A DNA stretch of 51,427 nt from Betaproteobacteria bacterium RIFCSPLOWO2_02_FULL_63_19. Lineage in GTDB: Bacteria > Pseudomonadota > Gammaproteobacteria > Burkholderiales > SG8-39. The DNA lies in contig MEQX01000024.1 of assembly GCA_001770415.1 (NCBI GenBank), positions 86,399-137,825 of the forward strand, given 5' to 3'. Below the pieces are notes generated by a model. It was not told where the DNA came from, made no database searches, and saw only the letters and a list, made by a program, of their open reading frames with translations. Position numbers and translations under genes: made by a program. This document shows, one piece after another, positions 1-10,236 of this stretch (within the stretch, counting starts at the first letter, position 1; every line of letters begins with the position of its first letter).

Positions 1-2
1 AT

Positions 3-455
3 CGCCGCAACGAACTCGTGCCCGAGCCGCGAACGAGCGACGGCGGCGAGCACGATAGCTTCACGAGCCTCAAAGGCAAGCTGCGATTGCCGATCAAGGG
101 CGAACTCGTGAACCGATTCGGCGCACGGAGGTCAGAGGGAGGTCCGCAATGGAAAGGGCTGTTCATCCGCTCGGCGCCCGGACAGGAAGTACGCGTGGTA
201 GCCGCCGGACGGGTGGTATTCGCGGACTGGCTGCGGGGTTTCGGAAACCTGTTGATCGTGGACCACGGAGAGGACTATCTGACGATTTACGGGAGCAACG
301 AATCGGTGTTCAAGGCGGTCGGTGACCAGGTGCAGACGGGCGATGTCGTGGCCACGGTCGGCGCGACCGGTGGCAGCACCGAATCGGGTTTATACTTTGA
401 AATACGCCGTCAGGGAAAGCCTTTCGATCCCCTGAAATGGGTTTCCCTCGAGTAG
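3..455 (+). CDS. envC: EnvC-like murein hydrolase activator, LytM/M23 domain (5' end outside window)
   Basis: This is the C-terminal part of a LytM (peptidase M23) protein. The frame is open to the left edge, so the N-terminus, normally a signal peptide and coiled coil, is missing. The visible fold includes the beta-strand blocks VAAGRVVFADWLRGFGNLL, VDHGEDYLTIYG and a final FEIRRQGKPFDPLKWV. The Zn ligands of active LytM enzymes are not there: the usual HxG(I/V)D block reads WKGLFIRS and the usual HLHFE reads GLYFE. Metal-free LytM domains are typical of EnvC/NlpD, which activate periplasmic amidases at the division site rather than cut murein themselves. The ctpA gene follows, an order I know from many betaproteobacteria. 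EnvC is the likely identity; NlpD is less likely because no LysM domain is seen, though only the end of the gene is available. Confidence 0.85.
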   Translation, partial: RRNELVPEPRTSDGGEHDSFTSLKGKLRLPIKGELVNRFGARRSEGGPQWKGLFIRSAPGQEVRVVAAGRVVFADWLRGFGNLLIVDHGEDYLTIYGSNESVFKAVGDQVQTGDVVATVGATGGSTESGLYFEIRRQGKPFDPLKWVSLE

Positions 456-581
456 ATGGCGCAGGTGTGCTTAGCGTAGACGCGAGCAGCGGCTACCCTT
501 TGAATTTAAACGTTTTTTTAATGTCCTCAGTTCCGAACACGGTGCGGGCGGCAGCTCGGGCGGCGTAGCTGGAGAATGCAC

Positions 582-1979
582 ATGGGCAACAAACTGAAGC
601 AGGGTAGCCTCGTATTGATCGGCGTGATCGCCGGGGTGATGTTGAGTCTGAATTTCTCCGCGGTCGCGCAGCGCGAAGGCGCGCGATCTCCGCTTCCGAT
701 GGACGAGTTGCGTGCCTTCGCCGACGTATTCGGAGCCATCAAGTCGGGCTACGTCGAGCCGGTCGAGGACAAGAAACTCATCACCGGTGCCATCAATGGC
801 ATGCTCTCCGACCTGGACCCGCATTCGGCCTATCTGGACGCCGATGCATTCCGCGACCTTCAAGTCGGAACTCAAGGCGAGTTCGGTGGCCTCGGCATCG
901 AAGTCGGCATGGAAGACGGATTCGTCAAGGTCGTCTCACCGATCGAGGATACGCCGGCGTTTCGTGCCGGCCTGAAATCCGGAGACCTCGTCATCAAGAT
1001 CGACGATACCCCGGTGAAGGGTATGACCTTGAACGACGCGGTAAAGCGGATGCGTGGCAAACCCAAGACCTCGATTCGCCTCACCATCGTGAGAAAGGGC
1101 GAGCCGAAGCCTTTCGACGTCACGCTGGTACGCGAAATTATTCACGTTCGAAGCGTCAAGTCGAAGCTGATCGAGCCGGGATATGCATGGGTCCGTGTAG
1201 CCCAGTTCCAGGAACACACTGGGGAAAACCTCGTAAAGCATCTTCAGGGCCTCTACAAGCAGGGCCCGCTCAAGGGGTTGGTGCTCGACTTGCGCAATGA
1301 CCCGGGCGGATTGCTTCACGGAGCCGTAGGTATCGCCTCCGCCTTCCTGCAGCCCAAGGCCCTGGTCGTCTCGACAGATGGTCGCACCGAGGATGCAAAA
1401 CGCAAGTTCGTCGCCAGCCCCGAGGACTACCTGCGCGGCAGGAAAAGCGACTACCTCAAGGACCTGCCGCAGGGCGTCAAGACGGTGCCCATGGTCGTGC
1501 TGGTGAACGCCGGCTCGGCCTCCGCCTCCGAGATCGTCGCCGGCGCCCTGCAGGATCACAAGCGCGCAACGGTGATGGGCGTGCAGACCTTCGGCAAGGG
1601 ATCGGTGCAGACCATACTGCCTTTGGGCAACCACACCGCGATCAAACTGACCACGGCACGCTACTACACGCCCAGCGGACGCTCGATTCAGGCCAAAGGC
1701 ATCATGCCCGACATCGTCGTCGAAGATCCAGGCGCGCAACCGCGCGTGCGCGAGGCCGACCTCGTGAAGCACCTCATTAACGAACAGGAAAGTGCCGAAA
1801 CCAAGGCGGCGTCAAAACCCGCGTCGGCAGCGACGGCTACCCCGCGGTCTTCGCCCCTTGAACCAGCGTCGAACAGTGACTTTCAGTTCGTGCAGGCCAT
1901 GAATCATCTCAAGGGCCTGCCGGTTCAGACCGCGCAGGCTGCCGTGCAACCACAGACTCCCGAGCCCAAGAAGAACTAG
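582..1979 (+). CDS. ctpA: C-terminal processing peptidase, S41 family (CtpA/Prc-like)
   Basis: Periplasmic serine protease that trims or degrades proteins from their C-terminus. An N-terminal hydrophobic segment (about residues 8-28) acts as signal or anchor. A PDZ domain follows at about 95-175, and then the S41 catalytic domain with the Ser/Lys dyad: S314 in GSASASEIV and K339 in TFGKGSVQ, 25 residues apart as in E. coli Prc. The C-terminal 60 residues are Ala/Pro/Thr-rich and look disordered. There are two in-frame ATGs, at 576 and 582. The GGAGA at 571-575 touches the first but sits 6 nt before the second, so I chose 582 (466 aa). The gene lies between the envC-like gene and moeB in the same direction and may be co-transcribed with them. 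A T-rich stretch near 501-522 may be promoter DNA. Confidence 0.93.
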   Translation: MGNKLKQGSLVLIGVIAGVMLSLNFSAVAQREGARSPLPMDELRAFADVFGAIKSGYVEPVEDKKLITGAINGMLSDLDPHSAYLDADAFRDLQVGTQGEFGGLGIEVGMEDGFVKVVSPIEDTPAFRAGLKSGDLVIKIDDTPVKGMTLNDAVKRMRGKPKTSIRLTIVRKGEPKPFDVTLVREIIHVRSVKSKLIEPGYAWVRVAQFQEHTGENLVKHLQGLYKQGPLKGLVLDLRNDPGGLLHGAVGIASAFLQPKALVVSTDGRTEDAKRKFVASPEDYLRGRKSDYLKDLPQGVKTVPMVVLVNAGSASASEIVAGALQDHKRATVMGVQTFGKGSVQTILPLGNHTAIKLTTARYYTPSGRSIQAKGIMPDIVVEDPGAQPRVREADLVKHLINEQESAETKAASKPASAATATPRSSPLEPASNSDFQFVQAMNHLKGLPVQTAQAAVQPQTPEPKKN

Positions 1980-2107
1980 GAACGCGAAGACGTGAACCTG
2001 TTGCATGGGAATAGAGGATCACGCTCGAAGCATGCGCGTCCCGAAGCGTTCGGGTTGCCCGGCACCTGTACCCGCGCGGCGCTGATCGCGCCTCTTGCGT
2101 CGAGCTC

Positions 2108-2875
2108 ATGAATGACGACCAGCTGCTGCGCTATTCGCGGCACATCCTGCTCAATCAAATCGGAATCGACGGCCAGGAACGGCTGCTCGGCTCCCACGCC
2201 CTCGTGGTCGGCGCCGGAGGCCTCGGCTCGCCGGCCGCGCTCTACCTCGCTGCGGCAGGAGTCGGACATATTGCTCTGGCCGATGGCGACCGGGTCGATC
2301 TGACCAACCTGCAGCGGCAGATCCTGCATACCCCGGCCACCCTTGGCGAACCCAAAGTCGAGTCCGGCCGCCAGATGCTCAGGCACTTCAACGCCGAAGT
2401 CGAAATCACCGCAATAGACCGCCGCGTCGGAGGCGACGCACTTGGAGTTCTTGTCGCGCGCGCCGACGTGGTGCTCGACTGCTCGGACAACTTTCCAACA
2501 CGCCATGCGATCAATCGCGCCTGCGTGCGATACGGCAAGCCTCTGGTCTCGGGTGCGGCAATCCGTTTCGATGGGCAGGTCAGCGTGTTTGATTTTCGCG
2601 ATCCAGCGAGCCCCTGCTACGCCTGTCTGTTTCCCGAAAGCACCGAACCCAGCGAAGAACGCTGTGCAGTGATGGGTATTTTCGCGCCGGTGACCGGCAT
2701 CATCGGCACGATCCAGGCCGCCGAAACCCTCAAGCTGCTGGCCGGTGTCGGGGAAAGTCTTAGCGGAAGATTGCTGATTCTGGATGCACTGGGGATGCGC
2801 CTGCGCGAGGTCCGGATCAGGAAAGACCCGTCCTGCGCGGTATGTCGTAAGACCGAAACGACGCAGACGATTTAG
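2108..2875 (+). CDS. moeB: Molybdopterin-synthase adenylyltransferase / ThiF-MoeB family
   Basis: An E1-like enzyme of 255 aa that adenylates the C-terminal Gly-Gly of a small sulfur carrier (MoaD or ThiS) with ATP, so that sulfur can be loaded for molybdopterin or thiamin synthesis. The nucleotide-binding Rossmann start is GAGGLGSPAALYLAAAGVG (about residues 36-54), followed by the LADGDRVDLTNLQRQILH block with the conserved D and N-L-Q-R. Two Zn-binding CxxC pairs are visible, CYAC and CAVC, in the C-terminal half. Family length is normal. MoeB and ThiF cannot be separated reliably by sequence. A Mo-hydroxylase operon at the other end of the window shows that this genome uses molybdopterin. 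Confidence 0.9.
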   Translation: MNDDQLLRYSRHILLNQIGIDGQERLLGSHALVVGAGGLGSPAALYLAAAGVGHIALADGDRVDLTNLQRQILHTPATLGEPKVESGRQMLRHFNAEVEITAIDRRVGGDALGVLVARADVVLDCSDNFPTRHAINRACVRYGKPLVSGAAIRFDGQVSVFDFRDPASPCYACLFPESTEPSEERCAVMGIFAPVTGIIGTIQAAETLKLLAGVGESLSGRLLILDALGMRLREVRIRKDPSCAVCRKTETTQTI

Positions 2876-3057
2876 GCCGGGCGCACGCGCCAACCGGTTT
2901 TCCGCTCGCCGATCCTGCGATTGCGGGCGGCTACGAATTCGCAGATGCGTGCCTTGCCGCATGGACGACCCAGTTCTTCGCCAGTGCCGTCAACGCAACG
3001 TTTGAGTTGTTCAGTACGGGTGGCGGGCACGCCCTACCGCTCAACGCGAATCGAGAC

Positions 3058-3627
3058 CTAGGCCAACAGCGGCCATTGCTTATCCCAGGATTCTGTCGGC
3101 AGACGCTTGAATCCGCTCTTGGCATAAGCATGCCAGCGGCCGACAACGTAACACAACAGGAGATTGGCCTTCGCCGCTGGATCCGGCTCTTCATTTCCCT
3201 GCGTGGCGGCGACTCGCAGGCATTGCTTCAGCGTTGCCTCAAGCCGGTCGTGGAACTGGTTGATTCGAGCCTGCAGACGCTCGTCCTCGTTGACAAGCGC
3301 GGCGCCGATCAACACCCGCGTCATGCCAGGATTCTTTTCCGCGAACGCCAGGAGCATCGAGACAATTGCGTAGACCTGCTTAACACCGTTTTCCTCTTCG
3401 GCACTGATCTTGTTGATCAGACCGAACACCGTCTGCTCGATGAATTCAATCAGACCCTCGAACATCTGGGCCTTGCTCGCAAAATGCCGGTAAAGGGCAG
3501 CCTCCGAAACGTCGAGGCGCTTGGCAAGCGCTGCCGTGGTTATCTTCTGGCCCTTTGGATTTTGGAGCATCTCGGCCAGCACCTGAAGGATCTGGTTCTT
3601 GCGCTCCCCGGCCTTTCTTGCAGGCAT
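3058..3627 (-). CDS. slmA: Nucleoid occlusion factor SlmA (TetR-type)
   Basis: TetR-fold DNA-binding protein that in gammaproteobacteria blocks FtsZ ring assembly over the nucleoid. The protein (189 aa) aligns by eye along its whole length with E. coli SlmA: an HTH with ITTAALAKRLDVSEAALYRH and the SlmA-type block MFEGLIEFIEQTVF, then NPGMTRVLIGAAL and DRLQARINQFHDRLEA. The start is the ATG at 3627, because GGAGG lies 5 nt upstream (3633-3637) and the protein then begins just before the HTH helix. The frame is open far upstream, into the HAD gene, but that extension is not homologous. It is the last gene of argB-HAD-slmA and converges on moeB. No terminator is evident in the 182 nt between slmA and moeB. 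Confidence 0.9.
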   Translation of the reverse strand: MPARKAGERKNQILQVLAEMLQNPKGQKITTAALAKRLDVSEAALYRHFASKAQMFEGLIEFIEQTVFGLINKISAEEENGVKQVYAIVSMLLAFAEKNPGMTRVLIGAALVNEDERLQARINQFHDRLEATLKQCLRVAATQGNEEPDPAAKANLLLCYVVGRWHAYAKSGFKRLPTESWDKQWPLLA

Positions 3628-3730
3628 AGCGGCCTCCAGTGCTTCGGCCCCGGCGGTCCCAGAATGCCCACCGACATTTCCGCTGTCCGCCGTGCCTCGA
3701 CCCCATTCTAGTGTACTAGGTGAGCGCTTG

Positions 3731-4384
3731 CTAGCGGTTCCACCCCAGTGCGGAGGAGATCCTGGGCAACGCAAGCACCGACGCGATCTTGGCGTCGATC
3801 CAGCCGGGCGAGCGCCGATCACGTGTAACCCAGACGGTCTTCATGCCGAGCCGCTTAGCGGTGCGAAGGTTGACCAGGGTGTCCTCGACCAGGATCGAGC
3901 GCTGCGGCATAAGCCGCTCGCGGGCGAGCAGCAGACGAAAGCCGCCTGCCAAAGGCTTGGGCTGATAGCGAATGTGCTCCAGTGCGTAGAACGCATCGAA
4001 CAGATCTGCGATGCGCAACCGCTCAAGCACCGCGCTTGCGTAGTCCTTCGGCGCGTTGGAGAACAGAACCTTGCGTCCGCCCAGCCGGCGCAGTGCATGC
4101 CGCAGGCCACCCTGCGCAACCACCATGCGCCCCAGATCCGGAAACTGGTGCGTCTGTGTCAAGAAATGCTGCGGATCCGTGCCGTGATGACGCATCAGTC
4201 CCAGCAGCGTCGCTCCGTAAGTCTTCCAGTAATGAACGCGCAGGGCGCTTGCGCGGTCCTCGTCGAGAGCCAGATGCTCCCGAAGATAGGCCGTCATGCT
4301 GCGGTTGATATGCGGCAATATGTGCGGTGTCGCGTCGTGAAGCGTGTTATCGAGATCGAAGATCCACGTCAGGTGGGTTCGCAT
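3731..4384 (-). CDS. HAD-family pyrimidine 5'-nucleotidase-like hydrolase
   Basis: Haloacid-dehalogenase-type phosphatase of 217 aa. Motif I is WIFDLDNTLHDA (nucleophile Asp and acid Asp of DxDxT), motif II is VLFSNAPKDYA, motif III is the Lys in QPKPLAGG, and motif IV is ILVEDTLVNLRTAKRLGM. The all-helical cap between motifs I and II and the EDTLVN block match the SDT1/YjjG-like pyrimidine 5'-nucleotidase group, which dephosphorylates UMP/CMP-type nucleotides. The ATG at 4384 is preferred over the TTG at 4390. It lies 58 nt after argB and 103 nt before slmA on the same strand, so the three probably form one transcript. The exact substrate is not proven by sequence. Confidence 0.85.
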   Translation of the reverse strand: MRTHLTWIFDLDNTLHDATPHILPHINRSMTAYLREHLALDEDRASALRVHYWKTYGATLLGLMRHHGTDPQHFLTQTHQFPDLGRMVVAQGGLRHALRRLGGRKVLFSNAPKDYASAVLERLRIADLFDAFYALEHIRYQPKPLAGGFRLLLARERLMPQRSILVEDTLVNLRTAKRLGMKTVWVTRDRRSPGWIDAKIASVLALPRISSALGWNR

Positions 4385-4448
4385 TGGCAACCGTCCAAAG
4401 CGAAACGACGGGGCTGCGCCGGATGGCTGCCCCGGACATCGTGGGCTT

Positions 4449-5360
<912 letters not shown>

Positions 5361-5546
5361 CTACCGCGGCGCGCCGTGATCAGGCCATGTCCGGCGCGAT
5401 TTCAGTCACGATCGGCAATCCAGCGCAAGCCGCTACTGCAGCTTGCGCGCGTGTCGGCAGCGGAATCCTCTGATACGGGCGCGCCGGCGAAAGTGAAGCA
5501 AGGCGCCCGTCCGGAAGCACTGCCTGGGGGAAAAGTGCAAAAGAAA

Positions 5547-5564
5547 GCCCCGCCGGAGCGGGGC
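5547..5564 (-). terminator. Intrinsic terminator of groES-groEL
   Basis: A perfect 7-bp GC hairpin (GCCCCGC, loop of 4, GCGGGGC) lies about 90 nt after the groEL stop. On the minus strand it is followed by TTTCTTTT, a good U-tract. The flank on the other side is AAAC in the minus reading, i.e. GTTTC in the plus reading, so weak termination of plus-strand transcripts is also possible. Together with the argB upstream region this accounts for most of the 321-nt gap at 5331-5651. Confidence 0.85.
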
Positions 5565-5628
5565 GTTTCACTTACTGCTGCGGAGGGGGTAACCGGGGAA
5601 CCTCCGCTGTTCCGAAGCCTTCCGGCGC

Positions 5629-7328
<1,700 letters not shown>

Positions 7329-7358
7329 CTAGTCGAATAACTGATTTGGGTGGCTGGT

Positions 7359-7646
7359 TCAGGCGACGATGCCCATGATGTCGTCCTCGCGCATCACGAG
7401 GTATTCCTCGCCGTCCATCTTGACGGTGCTCCCGGAGTACTTGCCGAAAAGGACGCGGTCGCCGACTTTGACGTCGAGCGGGCGCACCTTGCCGTCTTCC
7501 AGGATCTTGCCGTTTCCAACGGCGATCACTTCGCCCTGGTCCGGCTTCTCTGCGGCGTTGTCCGGGATCACGATCCCACCTGCGGTTTTGCGTTCCTCTT
7601 CGACGCGCTTGACGACGACGCGGTCATGTAAGGGACGGATTTTCAT
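7359..7646 (-). CDS. groS: 10-kDa co-chaperonin GroES
   Basis: Lid heptamer subunit of the GroEL chaperonin, 95 aa, normal length. It begins [14 protein letters not shown] and has the mobile loop [20 protein letters not shown], then [15 protein letters not shown] and [15 protein letters not shown] strong Shine-Dalgarno GGAGG (7654-7658) is 7 nt before the ATG. It is the first gene of the groESL operon, about 75 nt downstream of the CIRCE operator, so HrcA repression is expected. Confidence 0.99.
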   Translation of the reverse strand: MKIRPLHDRVVVKRVEEERKTAGGIVIPDNAAEKPDQGEVIAVGNGKILEDGKVRPLDVKVGDRVLFGKYSGSTVKMDGEEYLVMREDDIMGIVA

Positions 7647-7720
7647 GAAAATTCCTCCATCAAAATGTTGAAATCAGGGCCTGAGACGGATTGTCTTCAG
7701 CCGGGAAACCGTGGGGATTA

Positions 7721-7747
7721 TTAGCACTCACCCCGAGCGAGTGCTAA
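7721..7747 (-). promoter_or_regulatory. CIRCE operator (HrcA binding site)
   Basis: The two arms TTAGCACTC (7721-7729) and GAGTGCTAA (7739-7747) are perfect matches to the CIRCE consensus with the canonical 9-nt spacer. The site sits at the expected start of the groES transcript and its outer base overlaps the -10 hexamer, so bound HrcA would block transcription. HrcA is known to repress groESL through CIRCE; the hrcA gene itself is not in the window. Confidence 0.98.
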
Positions 7748-7775
7748 TAATATAGGTTCTAGAGAAGAATTTCAA
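7747..7775 (-). promoter_or_regulatory. Sigma70-type promoter of groES-groEL
   Basis: On the minus strand, TTGAAA (7775-7770) and TATTAT (7752-7747) are separated by exactly 17 nt, a near-consensus housekeeping promoter. The -10 box overlaps one base of CIRCE. No good sigma32 box is seen, which suggests control by HrcA rather than by a heat-shock sigma factor. Confidence 0.8.
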
Positions 7776-7917
7776 GCTCTTCCGCGCCGCCAAACGCCGC
7801 CTTACGCGTTCTTCGGGGATTTGGCTCCTGGCGAGAGAACGGGCCGCGCGTAGCCGCTCGTTGCACCCCGTGATATCAAACGCCTCGGCCGCCCCAAGAA
7901 TCGAACCGCGCGCCTTC

Positions 7918-8352
7918 CTACGCGTGGGCCCGCGCCCAGCGCACGATGTCCTGTGCGCCCAGAGCACCGACCTGACGCGCGCGTTCCCGGCCGTCCTTGA
8001 ACAGGACCATGGTCGGTATGCTTCGAATGCCATATTGGGAGCCGAGCGTTTGTTCAGCTTCGGTGTCGACCTTGGCCAGCCGGACGTCCGGCTCCAGCAT
8101 TCCCGCCGCCTCGACGAACTGGGGGGCCATGGCCTTGCACGGGCCGCACCAGGGAGCCCAGAAATCGACCAGTACGGGAATGTCATTTCGGCCGATGTAT
8201 TGCTCGAAAGTCGCAGCGGTAAGTTCCACCGGATGCGCATCAAACAAAGGACCGTGGCATCCGCCGCATTGAGGTTGTTCGCGTAGCCGATTCCGCGGCA
8301 CGCGGTTCACGGCGCGGCAGTGCGGACAAACCAGATGCAGCACTTCATTCAT
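7918..8352 (-). CDS. trxC: Thioredoxin 2-type (TrxC) with N-terminal Zn-binding module
   Basis: Cytoplasmic disulfide reductase of 144 aa. The N-terminus has two CxxC pairs, CPHC at residues 9-12 and CGGC about 20 residues later, the zinc module that distinguishes thioredoxin 2. The thioredoxin fold then carries the active site FWAPWCGPCKAM, followed by AKVDTEAEQTL and the cis-Pro segment SIPTMVLFKDG. It lies 114 nt after cbpM on the same strand and may share its transcript. An AGAGG lies 8 nt before the ATG. Confidence 0.95.
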   Translation of the reverse strand: MNEVLHLVCPHCRAVNRVPRNRLREQPQCGGCHGPLFDAHPVELTAATFEQYIGRNDIPVLVDFWAPWCGPCKAMAPQFVEAAGMLEPDVRLAKVDTEAEQTLGSQYGIRSIPTMVLFKDGRERARQVGALGAQDIVRWARAHA

Positions 8353-8466
8353 GATGGCGCCTCTTTGATCGACCCCGACAACTCCAACATGGGGTCAACG
8401 CCGCAAGTCTCCAAGACGCCGGCTTGGCGCCGGCCTCCTCGGTACAGCGATGTGTTTCGCCTGCCC

Positions 8467-8775
8467 TCATCCCAGTCCACTTTGGCGCAACCGGATGCGC
8501 AGCTCGTCAATCTCTTCGAGAAGATCGGCTACCAACGCCGCCAGTTCGGGCACAGCTTCGAAGTCCCGTTCCAGTTCCCGCATCCTGCGCGCCCGCACCA
8601 GGCTTGCGCTGGTAAAGCGCCACGTGCCGGCTACGCTTTGCACGTCCGGGAACAGACCTTCTTCGATATGGCGGAGCAGCCATTGCGTCTCGACTGAGCA
8701 GGCAGCCGCGAGCTGTTCCAATGTGAGCCAACTGTCTTCCATCAAACTGCCGATCAGGATCTCATCATCCCGCAT
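8467..8775 (-). CDS. cbpM: Chaperone modulator CbpM
   Basis: Small MerR-like helical protein of 102 aa that in E. coli binds the J-domain of CbpA and inhibits both its co-chaperone and DNA-binding activity. Typical features are the N-terminal LTLEQLAAACSVETQWLLRHIEEGLF helix-turn-helix-like block, the W-R-F strand GTWRFTSASLVRARRMREL and a C-terminal leucine-rich helix ending in EEIDELRIRLRQ. It starts 3 nt after the cbpA stop, the standard cbpA-cbpM arrangement, so the two are translated together. Confidence 0.92.
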   Translation of the reverse strand: MRDDEILIGSLMEDSWLTLEQLAAACSVETQWLLRHIEEGLFPDVQSVAGTWRFTSASLVRARRMRELERDFEAVPELAALVADLLEEIDELRIRLRQSGLG

Positions 8776-8778
8776 GGC

Positions 8779-9732
8779 TCATGCCCTCCCTTGCTGGCGC
8801 GGATCGAAGGCCAGGTCTTTCGCCATCGCTTCATACAGTTCTCTCGCCCTGGCCGTATTCGCCGGCGGCAGCACCACCTGAATCTCGAGCATCAGATCGC
8901 CGGCGGGATTTCCCGGGATGCCCTTGCCGCGCACGCGCAATTGGTGACCGGACTGGGCACCGGCGGGGATGCGCACTTTGAGGCTGCCTGCCGGAAGATC
9001 CGCTTGCACCACCGCGCCTAGCGCCGCCTCCCACGGCGCTACCGGGAGAACGAGGCGCAGATCGCGCCCCTGCACGTGCAGCCGCGTGTGGGGCTTGAAA
9101 TGGACTTCAAGCAGGAGATCGCCCGCAGCAGCTCCACCACCGCCCGGCGCACCCTGACCGGCCAGGCGGATGATCTGGCCTTCGTACACCCCTTGGGGAA
9201 TCTTTACGTTGAGGGTGCGCGTCTCCAAGGCGACGCGACCCTGGGCATCCGCCTTAGGCACACGAAGCGAGATTTGCCGGGTGGCGCCCTGGAAAGTGTC
9301 CTCCAGGTCGAGCAGCACCTTCGCGTGATGGTCACCGCCGCGTCCTGCGAACCCGCTCTCGCCCGGCTGAAAGCCTGCTCGAGCCGAGCCGATGCGCCCG
9401 AACAACTCCGCGAAGAAATCGCTGAAATCCGCGGCTTCGCGGGGCGAGAATCCACTGCCGGAGAACTCGAAGCCGCTGTCCCATCCCGGCGGCGGCCGAA
9501 ACTCCTGCCCCGGCCGGTAGCCGCGTCCCAGTTGATCGTACGCGGCGCGCTTCTCCGGATCCGACAAAACGGTATAGGCCTCGTTGACCTCCTTCATCCT
9601 GCGTTCAGCGTCCGGCTCCTTGGAGACGTCCGGGTGGTACTTGCGCGCCTGTTTGCGGAATGCGCTCTTGATCTCGTCCGCCGTCGCGTCGCGGCCGACG
9701 CCCAACGTCTGGTAGTAATCCTTGAATTCCAT
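8779..9732 (-). CDS. cbpA: Curved-DNA-binding J-domain protein CbpA
   Basis: DnaJ-type co-chaperone of 317 aa that stimulates DnaK and also binds curved DNA. Residues 1-70 are a J-domain with YYQTLGV, the catalytic HPD tripeptide in [12 protein letters not shown], and [16 protein letters not shown] Gly/Phe-rich linker follows (about 75-130), then two DnaJ C-terminal beta domains. There is no Cys-rich zinc finger, so it is CbpA and not DnaJ. AGGGA lies 7 nt upstream of the ATG. It heads cbpA-cbpM-trxC. The 259 nt upstream (9733-9991) hold its presumed promoter; I see no convincing hexamers there. Confidence 0.94.
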   Translation of the reverse strand: MEFKDYYQTLGVGRDATADEIKSAFRKQARKYHPDVSKEPDAERRMKEVNEAYTVLSDPEKRAAYDQLGRGYRPGQEFRPPPGWDSGFEFSGSGFSPREAADFSDFFAELFGRIGSARAGFQPGESGFAGRGGDHHAKVLLDLEDTFQGATRQISLRVPKADAQGRVALETRTLNVKIPQGVYEGQIIRLAGQGAPGGGGAAAGDLLLEVHFKPHTRLHVQGRDLRLVLPVAPWEAALGAVVQADLPAGSLKVRIPAGAQSGHQLRVRGKGIPGNPAGDLMLEIQVVLPPANTARARELYEAMAKDLAFDPRQQGRA

Positions 9733-9991
9733 GCGAGCGTCCCTTGTTCCTGTTGGTCGGGTCGCAACCGATAATTAGATCAAGGCGGATTGCTCGAAAT
9801 CAAGGACCGATACGCGAGGCGGGGAACCTGCAAAATCCTGCGTAGAAGCACCGCGACACCCATTGAGGCATCGCGGTTGGCACGACGCGGCGCGCGAATG
9901 GCTCGCTACTTTCTATCGAGACGGCGATACCCAAGCGGCCCGCAACGCGTTCGATTGCGGGCTGTGCTCGGTCAGCAGCGGCATCCGCGCT

Positions 9992-10207
9992 TCAGGCCGC
10001 CGCGCCACTCTTCATGCCGAAACGCTTCAGAATCATCTCGAGCGGGCAGAAGTGTGTGAAACCGCTCTGCAACAGGTTCGCGCCCACGAACGCCGTGAAC
10101 CAAAACCAATAGGCGCTGTGGAAAATCGGGCTCGCCTCGACGCCCAGGGCAAGGGACAGCAGAATGAAAATACCGGCGAAAATTCGGACTGCGTTTTCAG
10201 TGGTCAT
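9992..10207 (-). CDS. Small two-helix membrane protein, DUF2892 family
   Basis: A 71-aa inner-membrane protein with two hydrophobic segments (about residues 8-25 and 32-50) and the DUF2892 pattern NAVRIFAG, then HFCPLEMILKRFGMK near the end. Related domains occur in YgaP and often next to sulfur-transferase or efflux genes; the function is not known. The ATG at 10207 is chosen because AGGAGGT lies 6-7 nt upstream; earlier in-frame ATG and TTG codons sit on top of or before that site. It starts 29 nt after the RND pump gene stop and is the last gene of that operon. Confidence 0.8.
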   Translation of the reverse strand: MTTENAVRIFAGIFILLSLALGVEASPIFHSAYWFWFTAFVGANLLQSGFTHFCPLEMILKRFGMKSGAAA

Positions 10208-10236
10208 GGTCATACCTCCTTTCCATCCAACTAGGG

